NCBI RefSeq assembly: GCF_902141845.1
Contig: NZ_CABFPH010000018.1
Coordinates: 1 to 64,000, forward strand
Length of the DNA: 64,000 nucleotides
Source of the DNA: Methylobacterium symbioticum
Lineage (GTDB): Bacteria > Pseudomonadota > Alphaproteobacteria > Rhizobiales > Beijerinckiaceae
Reading direction: 5' to 3'
Below are positions 1 to 8,574 of the stretch, in pieces. The notes under the pieces are model-generated. The model was not told where the DNA came from and ran no database searches. It was given only the letters and a program-made list of their open reading frames with translations. The translations under genes were made by a program, and so were the position numbers. The stretch's first letter is position 1; the number at the start of each line of letters is the position of its first letter.

Positions 1-76
1 GGTCGGCGGCCTGGGCGGCGGCGACGGCGGCGAAGGCCGCAGCCGATCCGAGAAGGGAGCTCTTCAAGAGCTTCAT
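1..76 (-). CDS. Porin, N-terminal fragment cut by the window edge
   Basis: Only the first 25 codons are present, read leftward from an ATG at 74-76. They encode a typical Sec signal peptide (start MKLLKSSLLGSAAAFAAVAA, ending AQA before Asp). This pattern is characteristic of the Porin_2 family of Rhizobiales outer-membrane porins, which are 16-stranded beta-barrels for small hydrophilic solutes. A good ribosome-binding site, GGAGAT, lies at about 80-85 on the minus strand. The mature protein is outside the window, so the family call rests on the signal peptide alone. Confidence 0.65.
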   Translation of the reverse strand, partial: MKLLKSSLLGSAAAFAAVAAAQAAD

Positions 77-538
77 CGATATCTCCAAAAGCTTCGAGAC
101 CCGAGAGGTGCCCGGGCACCGCGGCGTTTGCCGTCTGGTTCCGGACTTGTTTTGCGTGGCCCCCGTCTTGAGTGCGGTGGGCTCTTGCGGGCCCGCTTCC
201 GCGATGCCCCCAGTGCGGTTGCACTCTGTGCGAAGCTTGGAAGCGGGGCAACGTGGATTCACGCGCCCAGGCCCGGTTCCGGAGTCATGTTGCCGCCCCG
301 CAACATTGGTGGAACCCTATAGTCGGCAAGGATTTGCGTCGATTGTGCACAAATCGGTGAGCGAATGCCGGGCTCGGCCCGGCGAGATCACGGACGCTGC
401 GCGCCCCGTCGATCGTGCGAGTCCGCCGGCCGCGTCGCGACCATCGCAGGCCCGAGACGGGATAGCTCGGGATTCCTCAGGAATCCCACCCTCGGCCCCA
501 GGCGTTCGGTCTCCGGATGCGCCGGATGTCTCGGGCTG
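77..538. other. Intergenic region between porin and receiver genes
   Basis: No convincing reading frame is seen on either strand. The long open frames here have no recognisable domain and overlap in all phases, as usual for GC-rich DNA. The part next to 76 should hold the porin promoter, but I could not fix a -35/-10 pair. Confidence 0.4.
469..487 (-). terminator. Hairpin downstream of the receiver gene
   Basis: A perfect 8-bp stem (GGGATTCC at 469-476 with GGAATCCC at 480-487) and 3-nt loop lies 52 nt beyond the stop codon of the minus-strand receiver gene. No clear U-run follows, so it is terminator-like rather than a proven intrinsic terminator. Confidence 0.4.
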
Positions 539-937
539 TCAGGCTGCGGCCCGGCGGGGCTCGCGCAGTGCGGCGTGGGCCTGGACGAGGATGTCGAGCG
601 GCAGCCAGGGGCGGCCGGTGCAAATGGCCGCCGGGGGCATCCGCGCTCGGCAGGCTTCGGGCGTGCGCGTACTCACCACCACGCGGATCCCCGGGCGCAG
701 GGTGCCGGCAGCGGCGGCCAGGCGGTGCCCGTCCATGCCGCCCAGGAGCGCGTCGGCGGTGAGCAGCATGATCACGTCGTCGCCGCAGCGCTGCAGCACC
801 TCGACGGCCGCCTCGCCGCTGGCGCAGGTGATGACGCCGAGTTCCGTCATCTCCAGAAGGGCCTCGGCCCGGGCTCGCGCCGCCGCATCCGCGTCGACCA
901 CGAGGACCAGGGGCGCCGTCGCGGTGATCCCGGACAT
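539..937 (-). CDS. Stand-alone response-regulator receiver domain protein
   Basis: The 132-residue protein is a single CheY-like receiver domain with no output domain. Acidic residues D15 and D17 (VVDAD) fit the Mg pocket, and D62 (in ADALLGGMDG) aligns with the phosphoacceptor aspartate. The conserved C-terminal lysine is replaced by arginine in the GRPWLPLD segment, which may alter switching. A strong AGGAGG lies upstream of the ATG. No histidine kinase gene is adjacent, so its partner is unknown. Family membership is fairly sure; role is not. Confidence 0.7.
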   Translation of the reverse strand: MSGITATAPLVLVVDADAAARARAEALLEMTELGVITCASGEAAVEVLQRCGDDVIMLLTADALLGGMDGHRLAAAAGTLRPGIRVVVSTRTPEACRARMPPAAICTGRPWLPLDILVQAHAALREPRRAAA

Positions 938-1091
938 CGCGCGTCCTCCTCGCTACGCCCCTCCCCGCTCGCCCGCGCGAAGGGCCGTGCCCCACGGGCT
1001 GGACCCGTCCGGTCCGGGCGGTCGCCGTTATCTCGGCGCTTGTCCGTCTATCCTGGGGCCCGCCCGGGCCGAGTCAAGGCCGCCCTGGACG

Positions 1092-1340
1092 TCAGAGCCG
1101 CAGCTCGACGCGCTCCCCGGAGAGGCGCACCGCGTCGGGCCGATGGCCGGTCTCGCCCACGGCGAAGCCGATCGCGGCCTCCCGGCTCCGGAACAGGCCG
1201 CCGGCGCGCCCGTGACTCGCGACGGCGACCCAGTGCCCGCGCCGGTCCTGGCCGACGATGAAGCGGATCGGATCGGCGGCTGCGGGGGTGCCGGAGACGG
1301 CGGCCGGGACGAGGGATGGCATGGTGCGCTCGGGGTTCAC
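1092..1340 (-). CDS. Small hypothetical protein
   Basis: This 82-residue frame starts with GTG and has a clear GGGAGG ribosome-binding site. The central part (HWVAVASHGRAGGLFRSREA) loosely resembles DUF2188-like small proteins, in which a W-x-V segment is followed by a helix containing A-I-x-F-A. There is no signal peptide or membrane segment. It lies on the same strand as the receiver gene but 154 nt away. Function unknown. Confidence 0.5.
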   Translation of the reverse strand: MNPERTMPSLVPAAVSGTPAAADPIRFIVGQDRRGHWVAVASHGRAGGLFRSREAAIGFAVGETGHRPDAVRLSGERVELRL

Positions 1341-1545
1341 GCGGTCCTCCCGGAACCGCCCCCCTAAGCTGCGGCCGGCTGCATAAGGGGTCGAGCGGGA
1401 CGTGCAGGCGATTCCATGAGGCGTCCATCAGGATCGTCCGGCCCGCACCACCGCGTCCCCCTCCTCCCTGGACCGGAAAGGCCGGGAATCCGGGGTGACG
1501 AAACACCGTCGCTCCGCTATCCCTCCACGGCACGCGAGGCGCGCA

Positions 1546-1621
1546 GGGCCTGTAGCTCAATGGTTAGAGCCGACCGCTCATAACGGTCTGGTTGCAGGTT
1601 CGAGTCCTGCCGGGCCCACCA
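1546..1621 (+). tRNA. tRNA-Ile2 (anticodon CAU)
   Basis: All four arms fold: acceptor 1546-1552 with 1611-1617 (one T-G pair), D stem GCTC/GAGC, anticodon stem GACCG/CGGTC with loop CTCATAA, T stem GCAGG/CCTGC with TTCGAGT loop, and an encoded CCA end at 1619-1621. The CAT anticodon could be Met, but the CTCATAA loop and the D-arm resemble the Ile2 tRNA, whose C34 is changed to lysidine by TilS to read AUA. The integrase remnant 86 nt downstream shows that this gene served as an integration site. Confidence 0.9.
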
Positions 1622-1707
1622 CCCTCCCCTCAAGCGCTTGATGCGCAACAAGTTATTGAGCAAGAACGGTTTTCGAAGCGCGACTGTGACACAGGGCGGA
1701 CGAAACC

Positions 1708-2870
1708 GTGGCCCATCAGCCGAATCTCGCGATCAGAAGCGGGACCTTTCACCTCCGTACCAGAGTGCCCTCAGACCTAGTCCCAGTGATTGGGCGCCGC
1801 GAGGTCGTCGTCAGTCGCAGGACCAAAGAGCGGCGCGTTGCGCTTACCCGCTTCCGGCTGGAGCAAGCGCGGATCGAGCGGGAGTTCGAAGCCGCTCGGC
1901 GTCAGGCGAGCGAGACCGCGACCATTCGGAACGCCTTGGCCTCAGGGCGGTTGGAGAAGCTGGCACCGGGAGAGATCGAGGCCCTGGCACTCCGCTGGCT
2001 AGAGCATGCCGTGCAACCGGTTGCATCGAAGGCCATCGGCGAGCGCGACGGCAGGTTGGTTGATTGGGACGCTGTACTGGAGGAGACGAAGGCAGACGGG
2101 GACCTCCTCCGAAGCCCAGACCCTGATCACTGGGAGCCGATCGTGGACGGGGTCATCGACCGCGTTCTCCTATCGGCGGGCATGCCTCCCGAGCCGCAAG
2201 GACAAAGCAGGATCCAGCGGAGGGCTCAGCGCCCGATGGTCGATCGGACTACCGCGCAGTATGCGCAACTCGCGGCTCTCGTGCGCCGGGGCCTTATTGC
2301 TCTGAACCGGAGCGAGGTTTCCCGTCTCGATGGCGGACCATCGGGCGACCTCAACGGCTCCTTGCAGCCGCGTGACCTGCTCGATATTGCGCCCCGCCGG
2401 TCCTTGGATGAACCGATCCGCGCCTTCGCGAGCGATCCCGGCCGCAGCAGCCGCACCGGGAAAACTGAGGCCGGTTACGGCATGGTCTTCGGCTCCCGCT
2501 GAGGGAGGTCATCGCTGGAGAGACCGACGTAAGGCGCATTTCGCGCGACCAAGCGCGGCGGGTGCGTGACCTCTTTCGGTCGCTGCCACCGAATGCCACG
2601 AAGCGCTTCCCTGGACAGTCGCTCCAGCAGGCCGCCGAGATCGCGGCCAGCAAAGGGTTGCCGGCGCTCAATACGCACACGGTCAATTCGCACCTGACGA
2701 AGATCGCGACCCTCTTCAACTCGGCCGTGCGGGAGGAGTGGATCGAGAAGAACCCCGCGACGGGGCTTGCGATCGAGGAGTCCAGAGCGACACGCCGCTT
2801 CTCGCGCTCTTTCATGGTCTGCGGTTGAACGAGGCGTGCCAGCTCGGGCCTCAGGACATTGCCGAGCGCG
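1708..2870 (+). pseudogene. Tyrosine-type phage/island integrase, broken
   Basis: The first part (GTG at 1708 to about 2485) is the N-terminal region of a DUF6538-type integrase. A frameshift near 2485 moves the frame; the continuation (REVIAGETDVRRISRDQARR, then the core-binding domain around NTHTVNSHLTKIATLFNSAV) runs to about 2800. A second break with loss of roughly 40 codons joins it to the start of the catalytic domain in another phase, where the first catalytic arginine motif GLRLNEACQL is visible. The His-x-x-Arg and Tyr motifs are absent. The gene cannot make an active recombinase and marks an island that is now fixed next to the tRNA. Confidence 0.8.
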
Positions 2871-2991
2871 CACGCAGGCCACTGCAAGCTCGCGGCTTTG
2901 ATCAAACGATCGCTCCCGCTGAGGGTCTTGCCTGCAATGGCCGAGCCATTGATGCTGCGCCGCAGCGGATGGACTGCGACGGGAGCGACCT

Positions 2992-4608
2992 TTGGAAACG
3001 ATCGGCCGTGACCTGCGCGAGATGCAGCGCATCCCTCTCGCCGCATCGCATGTCGCCGCATTGCGGGCGATCGGGGCCGAGAAGCACTACCCGGCCGGTG
3101 CCTTTCTCGTCCGTCCCGGTGATCCAGCCGATCGCTTCGTGTATGTCGAGGCCGGCGAGATCGAAGTCGTCAATCCCTTCACGGACGAGCGGCATCTCCC
3201 ATCCACCCTCGGCCCGACCCAGTTCATGGGCGAGATCTCGTTCCTGAACGGCGGCGTCTGGTCGATGCCCATGCGGGCGAGCGCAGATACGGTCGTCACC
3301 GAGGTGCCGCGCCCCGCGATGCTGCGACTGATGTCTGAGATCCCGGAGATGTCGGACATTATCATCACAGTCCTAGCCGCACGGCGGCGTCGACAGCTCG
3401 ACTCGCATGACGGCACGCTCGTGCTCATCGGCGAGGACAACGACCGTAGCGTCCGACGGATCGCAGAGTTCGCGAGCCGCAATCGGTTTCCCTACAGGAC
3501 CTATCCGCTGAGCAGCCCGGAAGCGGCGAGCGTCGCCGCGGCCTGCTCGATCTCGCCTAACCGACCGGCGGTCATCTTCGGCCGGGACGTGGTCGTGACC
3601 GAGCCGACGCCCGCCAAGGTCGCGCGGCTGCTCGGCCTCGACTATGACCTCGTCGACGACGAGGACTTCGACGTGCTCATCGTGGGCGGCGGTCCGGCCG
3701 GGGTGGCAGCGGGCGTCTATGCGGGTGCGGAGGGGCTGCGCGCGTTGGTCATCGAGGATGTGGCGATCGGCGGTCAGGCCGGCACATCGAGCCGGATCGA
3801 GAACTACATGGGCTTCCCGACCGGGATCTCGGGCGCCGACCTCGTCTGGCGCGGCGAGATCCAGGCGATGAAGTTCGGCACACGCTTCGCGATGCCGCGA
3901 CGGGTGGCGAAGTTGGAACGGCTTGAGGACGGATCGTTTTGTGCGACGTTTGACAACGGCCGGCGCGTCCGGGGACAGGCCGTCGTCGTCGCGACCGGCG
4001 TCCAGTACCGAAGATTGCCGATCGACCGGCTCGAAGCGTTTGAGGGTGCAGGCATCTACTACGCTGCGACAGAGATCGAGGCCCGCTACTGCCGGAATGC
4101 CGAGACGATCGTCATCGGCGGCGGCAACTCGGCCGGCCAGGCCGCGATGTATCTCAGCCGCTCAGCGCGACACGTTCGCCTCTTGGTGCGTGGGCAATCG
4201 CTCGCCACCTCCATGTCGAGGTACCTGTCGAGCCGGCTGGAGGCAGACCCTGCGATCACCATCGAGTATGGGGCCGAAGTCACCGACCTGCACGGCGACG
4301 ACTGTCTCGACGCGGTGACGATCCGCACCGTCGCCGACGGAACGACGCGCCGGATCTCGACCTGTGCCGTGTTCGTCATGGTGGGCGCCGCCCCCAATAC
4401 CGGCTGGCTATCCGGGCTCGTCGAGCTCGATAGACACGGCTTCGTCCTGACCGGAGATGCGATCGGCGCGCGTTCGCCTTATGCGACTTCGCATCCGGGC
4501 ATCTTCGCGGTCGGCGACGTCCGCGCCAGCTCCGTCAAGCGGGTCGCAGCCTCGGTCGGCGAGGGATCGGTCGTCATCTCCAAGGTGTGGGAGTATGTTA
4601 GGACGTAG
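2992..4608 (+). CDS. Cyclic-nucleotide-binding domain fused to thioredoxin-reductase-like flavoprotein
   Basis: The 538-residue protein has an N-terminal cNMP-binding fold (about 15-135: PAGAFLVRPGD, GEISFLNGG), a thioredoxin-like linker (about 140-215), and a pyridine-nucleotide-disulfide-oxidoreductase module (about 225-538) with an FAD motif GGGPAG, an NADPH motif GGGNSA and the closing FAD motif GIFAVGDVR. The redox CxxC of thioredoxin reductase, expected just before the NADPH motif, is replaced by AATE, so it should not reduce thioredoxin directly. The TTG start at 2992 has GGGAG at good spacing; an ATG at 3022 is the alternative. The gene stands alone directly after the integrase remnant. 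Ligand and electron acceptor are unknown. Confidence 0.8.
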   Translation: METIGRDLREMQRIPLAASHVAALRAIGAEKHYPAGAFLVRPGDPADRFVYVEAGEIEVVNPFTDERHLPSTLGPTQFMGEISFLNGGVWSMPMRASADTVVTEVPRPAMLRLMSEIPEMSDIIITVLAARRRRQLDSHDGTLVLIGEDNDRSVRRIAEFASRNRFPYRTYPLSSPEAASVAAACSISPNRPAVIFGRDVVVTEPTPAKVARLLGLDYDLVDDEDFDVLIVGGGPAGVAAGVYAGAEGLRALVIEDVAIGGQAGTSSRIENYMGFPTGISGADLVWRGEIQAMKFGTRFAMPRRVAKLERLEDGSFCATFDNGRRVRGQAVVVATGVQYRRLPIDRLEAFEGAGIYYAATEIEARYCRNAETIVIGGGNSAGQAAMYLSRSARHVRLLVRGQSLATSMSRYLSSRLEADPAITIEYGAEVTDLHGDDCLDAVTIRTVADGTTRRISTCAVFVMVGAAPNTGWLSGLVELDRHGFVLTGDAIGARSPYATSHPGIFAVGDVRASSVKRVAASVGEGSVVISKVWEYVRT

Positions 4609-4864
4609 AGCTCGCCGCCCAGCACGCATCCGGTCGGAGTACCGGATCGACAAATGGCCGCCATTGGGAATCTCTACCGGCCGCATGTGCAATTGCTCGG
4701 TTTGATATTTCCTCCGGTGCTTGTCTCAATATTATTGCGAGGTGTATTCGTCAGATTATTCGATGCGACCCCGCGGTCAACTCTCGAGCCGGTGCGGTCC
4801 CTCGGCGCCAGGACGTGTTCCGCCAACGGGAGGGCGGCGCTCTCTTCGGGCGGGTGATGGGTGA

Positions 4865-5473
4865 ATGACCCTGGAGAAGGCCGCGACGCCGTATCGGCCT
4901 TCACGCAAGATCGTCCTCGTGATCTTCCACGAAGCCAAGTCGCTCGACGTGATCGGCCCGATGCAGGTCTTCAACGACGCCGTCCGGGTGTCCGCCGGGA
5001 TCGATCTGGCCCTGGCCTTGGTGGAGAGGGATCTCGGCCATCCCACCGCGCTGGGCTTGGCGCGCGACCTCGTGCTCTTTCTCAAGCGCCCGGGCGGCCA
5101 GTCTCAGTTCAGCGTGAAGTTGCGCCGCCAAACCCAGGACGCGCGTGGCCGTTTCGACGGGCTTCATGCCTGGATGCGAGCCAATCTCCAGAGCGACCTC
5201 TCGGTACCGGAACTGGCGGCGGTCGCGCCTATGAGTCCCCGCAACTTCGCTCGCGTCTACACGCGTGAGACCGGGGAAAGTCCTGCGAGGGCCGTCGAAC
5301 AGATGCGGGTCGAAGAGGCTCGCCGTCTGCTGCAGTCCACCCATGACACCATCCAGACCATCGCCAACCGCGGCGGCCTTGGGTGTGACGAACGTCTGCG
5401 GCGCGCGTTCGTGAAGAGCTGTCGCCTTTCACCGCATGATTATCGCATTCGGTTGGCAAGTAATTCACATTGA
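4865..5473 (+). CDS. GlxA-type AraC regulator with large internal deletion
   Basis: Members are normally about 320 residues: a DJ-1/PfpI-like sensor followed by an AraC double helix-turn-helix. Here the first strand of the sensor (KIVLVIFHEAKSLDVIGPMQ) is joined in frame to its last helices (SAGIDLALALVERDLGHPTA), leaving 202 residues and removing roughly 110. The DNA-binding part (about 95-200, with LSVPELAAVAPMSPRNFARV and the second HTH near the end) looks complete. It may be an unregulated DNA binder or a decaying gene. No obvious partner lies nearby. Confidence 0.7.
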   Translation: MTLEKAATPYRPSRKIVLVIFHEAKSLDVIGPMQVFNDAVRVSAGIDLALALVERDLGHPTALGLARDLVLFLKRPGGQSQFSVKLRRQTQDARGRFDGLHAWMRANLQSDLSVPELAAVAPMSPRNFARVYTRETGESPARAVEQMRVEEARRLLQSTHDTIQTIANRGGLGCDERLRRAFVKSCRLSPHDYRIRLASNSH

Positions 5474-5526
5474 AATCTGGTTCACTTGCATCTTCCGCGC
5501 ATTGCCGGGGGAATGTTGGGCTGCAA

Positions 5527-5540
5527 AGGACAATTGTCCT
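5527..5540. promoter_or_regulatory. 14-bp perfect palindrome
   Basis: AGGACAATTGTCCT is a perfect palindrome in an AT-richer stretch 53 nt after the AraC-type gene. It resembles a dimeric regulator site, but no gene start lies immediately downstream, so its role is uncertain. The rest of the 5474-5761 gap shows nothing I recognise. Confidence 0.25.
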
Positions 5541-5761
5541 AAAATCGTGTGGTTCGCTCATGCGCATGCTGGGATCGGCGACGTATCGGTTTGCGACAGC
5601 GACGAGCGAGGTCACGGCCCAGCCCAGGAATCTCAATCGGGCAGAGCGCGAGGCCAGTGCCGCGGACGGCAGAGATCACAGACGCCTTTAAACCGCTGCC
5701 CATCATGCGTCGCGGATCGGCAAGGCTTGGGCCGAGCGGCGACATCCGCAAGGCCCTGAAG

Positions 5762-6250
5762 TCATTCGGCGGCCGCGGCGAGCACGCTCCGAAGCAGGTC
5801 ATCCAGTCCGCCGGCAACGGCGTCGACCTGCGGATTTCCGAATTGGCCGAACGTGCTGGCCGGGCGGTCGTACTCGAAGGCGACACCACCCACGGCATCC
5901 TCACGCAAGAGCACCCGGATCGGCGCGTAGAGCGCGGCCGATACGTCGTGCCGGGTCATCGATGCGGCCGTCAGGGGGTTGCCGATGTCGTACTGGATGG
6001 CCTTGCGGCTCAACCCGACGGTGAGAAGCACATCGCCGTGGTTCCGGGAGCCGAAGATCGAGAGCGGCGCCTGCCGTTCGAGGAGGTCGCGCGCCTCATC
6101 CACCTTCCTGGCCTTCAGGAGCTTGGCGTAATCGGGGTCTATGACGGGCACCGAAGCCTCCAAGGCGGACCGGACTGCCTCGAAAGACTTGGTCGAGGAA
6201 AGGGTGACGTGCTCGACGGTGATCGTGGTCGAGGTGAGCTGGCTGGTCAT
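5762..6250 (-). CDS. DUF302 domain protein
   Basis: The protein has 162 residues from the ATG at 6250, preceded by GGAG about 8 nt away; an upstream ATG at 6271 lacks such a site. The sequence follows the DUF302 (TT1751-like) fold: a strand-helix opening (TVEHVTLSSTKSFEAVRSAL), a middle FGSRNHGDVL segment and the closing Y-D-I-G-N-P-L stretch. The biochemical function of the family is not established. It is downstream of, and probably cotranscribed with, the exported protein at 6332-6772, and divergent from a LysR gene likely to control both. Confidence 0.75.
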   Translation of the reverse strand: MTSQLTSTTITVEHVTLSSTKSFEAVRSALEASVPVIDPDYAKLLKARKVDEARDLLERQAPLSIFGSRNHGDVLLTVGLSRKAIQYDIGNPLTAASMTRHDVSAALYAPIRVLLREDAVGGVAFEYDRPASTFGQFGNPQVDAVAGGLDDLLRSVLAAAAE

Positions 6251-6331
6251 GGTTTCATCTCCGAATTTCATGAGGTGAACGGCCCGCCGCGCAGGCCGCG
6301 GCGGCTCGTCCTGACTGGTCCGAGGACGCGA

Positions 6332-6772
6332 TCAGTTCATCGCCTCAAGCGCCCCGAGCTTGACCGTCATCGTGGTGGCCTCGACCGTGTTCGGGGCGTC
6401 GTGCAGCCATCGGACGGCACCCGCGGTCGCGAAACCGCCCTGCTTGAGGACCTGCGCGGCATCCGTCGCCACGGCCCGGTTCCGGTAGGCGACGGTGATG
6501 GTGGCGGGCGTCTTGAAGGGCTCGGCGGAGGCGAAGGCCGGCCGAGCCTGCTGCCAGCGCGTGATGGCCGGCACGAGGAGACCACCCTGCCCACGGATGT
6601 CGGCGGCGCTGAGCGCGACACCCGGCGTGTGGTAGGCCGCGCCCACAACAGGGGGGACGGAGAAGGTGCCGTGCGCGGCGGTGTCGAGGTTCGCCTCGGA
6701 CGCGGAAGCCGGCAGGAGGGCCGCAACGGTCATCGTCAGGGCGGCGGCGAGGGTGCCGGTAGGGTGGGACAT
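6332..6772 (-). CDS. Exported hypothetical protein
   Basis: The chosen ATG at 6772 has GAGAGG upstream and gives 146 residues beginning with a Sec signal peptide (MSHPTGTLAAALTMTVAALL, cleavage near ASA-SEA). The earlier in-frame start at 6841 would bury the signal. The mature part has no family I recognise and no cysteines. It is the first gene of a two-gene unit with the DUF302 gene, 81 nt apart. Confidence 0.6.
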   Translation of the reverse strand: MSHPTGTLAAALTMTVAALLPASASEANLDTAAHGTFSVPPVVGAAYHTPGVALSAADIRGQGGLLVPAITRWQQARPAFASAEPFKTPATITVAYRNRAVATDAAQVLKQGGFATAGAVRWLHDAPNTVEATTMTVKLGALEAMN

Positions 6773-6843
6773 CTTCTGATCCTCTCGGTGTGACGGGTGG
6801 CCCGTCCTTCGATGAGGAGGAGATGCCGCCGGGGCGGTCATTC

Positions 6844-6863
6844 ATCAAACAGATGCAGTTGAT
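6844..6863. promoter_or_regulatory. Candidate LysR-type operator
   Basis: ATCAA and TTGAT form an inverted repeat separated by 10 nt. The site is in the divergent promoter region between the exported-protein gene (start 6772) and the LysR gene (start 7007), and its architecture resembles LysR recognition sites. Confidence 0.4.
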
Positions 6864-7006
6864 ACCCGACATCTACGCCGTAAATGACGCCCGGATTTCT
6901 TTGACCCCTATGACGGTCGATCAATGTTGGGGAGCCTCATGATCGCGCTCGGTCCGGTGCCGCATCACCCCGCCGCCGTGGTCGACGTCCACCAGCGGGT
7001 CGAGCC

Positions 7007-7954
7007 ATGACGATCAAGCACCGTGACCTCGCCGGCATCGACCTGAACCTGGTCGTGGCTCTGGATGCGCTCTTGACCGAGAGCAGCGTCACGCGCGCCG
7101 CCGCGAAGGTCGGCATCACGCAATCGGCCATGAGCAGCAGCCTCGCCCGCCTGCGCAGGCTCCTCGGGGACGAACTCCTGACCCGCACGCCGGACGGCAT
7201 GCGCCCGACGCCGCGGTCGCTCGCCCTCGTCGAGCCGGTCCGAGCCGCCCTGCGCCAGTTCCAGGGCATCGTCCTCCGGGAGGACGACTTCGACCCCTCG
7301 ACGGTCGAGCGGTCCTTCACGCTAGCCATCCCCGGCAGCGTCGAGGTGCGCCTCATCCCGCGCCTGCTCGCGTTCCTCGCACGCGAGGCACCCGGCATCC
7401 GCCTGCACCTGATCGGCCTCGATTACGGGAGCGTGCTGGGGGACCTCGACGCCGACAGGATCGACATGGCCGTCGGCATGATCTCCGAGGGCCAGGTCCA
7501 CCATAAGGTCCGGCCCTTATATCGCTTCGGCTTCCTGAGCCTGTTCAATCCCCGGCTGCTCGGCGTGAGCGGTCCGCTGTCGCTCGACGACTTCGTCCGC
7601 TTCCCGCACATCCTGACCTACCTGACCGGCGTCGGCCCGGGGGTGGTGGACAAGGCGCTCGCGAAGGTGGGCCGGACGCGGAGGCTGGCGGCGACGACGC
7701 CGCGCTTCGCCACCGTGCCGTTCCACGTGCAGGCCGCACCCTTGATTGCGACGATGGCCGACGAGTTGGCCACGACCTTCGCGGCCCAACTCGGCTTGGC
7801 GACGAGCCCCGTGCCGGTGCCGACCGAGGAGATCGTCATCTCGATGCTGTGGCACGCTTCCTATGACCGAGATCCCGCCCATCGCTGGCTGCGGGAAGTC
7901 ATGGTGCGTCTGGGGCGGGAGGCGGGGAGCGCGCACAGGGAAGATGCGGTCTAA
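7007..7954 (+). CDS. LysR-family transcriptional regulator
   Basis: This 315-residue protein has the typical N-terminal winged helix-turn-helix (about 10-70; SVTRAAAKVGITQSAMSSSL followed by LARLRRLLGDELLTRTPDGM) and a periplasmic-binding-protein-like effector domain (about 95-300). Divergent placement relative to the exported protein/DUF302 pair suggests it regulates them through the operator at 6844-6863. The ribosome-binding site is weak. The NodD/LinR-like pattern (LNLVVALDALL) fits the subgroup that senses small aromatic compounds, but the effector is not deducible. Confidence 0.85.
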   Translation: MTIKHRDLAGIDLNLVVALDALLTESSVTRAAAKVGITQSAMSSSLARLRRLLGDELLTRTPDGMRPTPRSLALVEPVRAALRQFQGIVLREDDFDPSTVERSFTLAIPGSVEVRLIPRLLAFLAREAPGIRLHLIGLDYGSVLGDLDADRIDMAVGMISEGQVHHKVRPLYRFGFLSLFNPRLLGVSGPLSLDDFVRFPHILTYLTGVGPGVVDKALAKVGRTRRLAATTPRFATVPFHVQAAPLIATMADELATTFAAQLGLATSPVPVPTEEIVISMLWHASYDRDPAHRWLREVMVRLGREAGSAHREDAV

Positions 7955-8105
7955 ACCGTTCCATCATGCTAACCGCACCTGGAGGCCTGCGCGAACGCGT
8001 GGGCAGGCCCGACGATGTCCCGCGCCTGGGATTTCCGGGGGGCGACGAGACCGACCGTGATGGTCCGTGCGCCCATCGTCACCCCTTCCCGACAGGTCAC
8101 CCACT

Positions 8106-8134
8106 CGGTCGATCGGTCGATCGGTCGATCGGTC
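8106..8134. repeat. Octamer tandem repeat, 3.6 copies
   Basis: CGGTCGAT is repeated three times and followed by CGGTC. Each unit contains or borders the palindrome CGATCG. It lies in a gene-free stretch (7955-8210) and is a simple-sequence expansion with no clear function. Confidence 0.8.
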
Positions 8135-8210
8135 CGGTGGCTTCCCTTCCCCCCGTGCAGGCGGCGTGCCCTGTGGGCTGGCGACGATTCCGGGGGCCCG
8201 GCAGCGACGC

Positions 8211-8376
8211 TCAGTCATGCTGGCCGCAGCCGCACCCCGGTGCAGGGGCCCCGCCGGGCCAGCGAGAGGCCCGGATCACGCTGCAGAAGTTGCCCTTGCG
8301 GAAGCCCGGCTCCTTCTCGGCGATCACGTCGGCCTTGACGTTGCCGAAGCTGGTGCCCGGCGAGTATCGGCGCCTA
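8211..8376 (-). pseudogene. C-terminal remnant, possibly of an HD-domain hydrolase
   Basis: Reading leftward to the TGA at 8211-8213, one frame encodes a protein-like tail (GTSFGNVKADVIAEKEPGFR, then KGNFCSVIRASRWPG and a Cys-rich end). The pattern resembles the C-terminus of HD-type (cyanamide-hydratase-like) proteins, an assignment from memory. No start codon or upstream domain is present, so this is a truncated gene. Confidence 0.4.
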
Positions 8377-8574
8377 CACGCGGCGCCCGAGATCCTGTTT
8401 CAGCATCGCGCCCATGCCAATCGCGCACGGGCTCCCGAGAGATCATTCAAAAAAACCTTGGATTGAACGAGCGGTGCCCGCTGCAGGTCGGGAGACGTCG
8501 GGCCGACTTTCGGCCGCACTTTCCGACCCTTCATCGGATGGACGGCGCAGGCGGAGCACTTATCGCTCGCGCGC

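Noticed and set aside
1546-1621. Calling the tRNA an elongator or initiator tRNA-Met
   Set aside because: The CTCATAA anticodon loop and arm sequences fit the Ile2 (lysidine-modified) type better, though the anticodon alone cannot separate them.
1590-1621. Matching right attachment site within the window
   Set aside because: I looked for a second copy of the tRNA 3' end and saw none in these 64 kb; it may lie outside.
5539-5904. Minus-strand frame downstream of the DUF302 gene
   Set aside because: No recognisable family or start site, and it overlaps the DUF302 coding region.
8106-8134. Possible CRISPR-like repeat
   Set aside because: The units are 8 nt, contiguous and without spacers; simple tandem repeat only.
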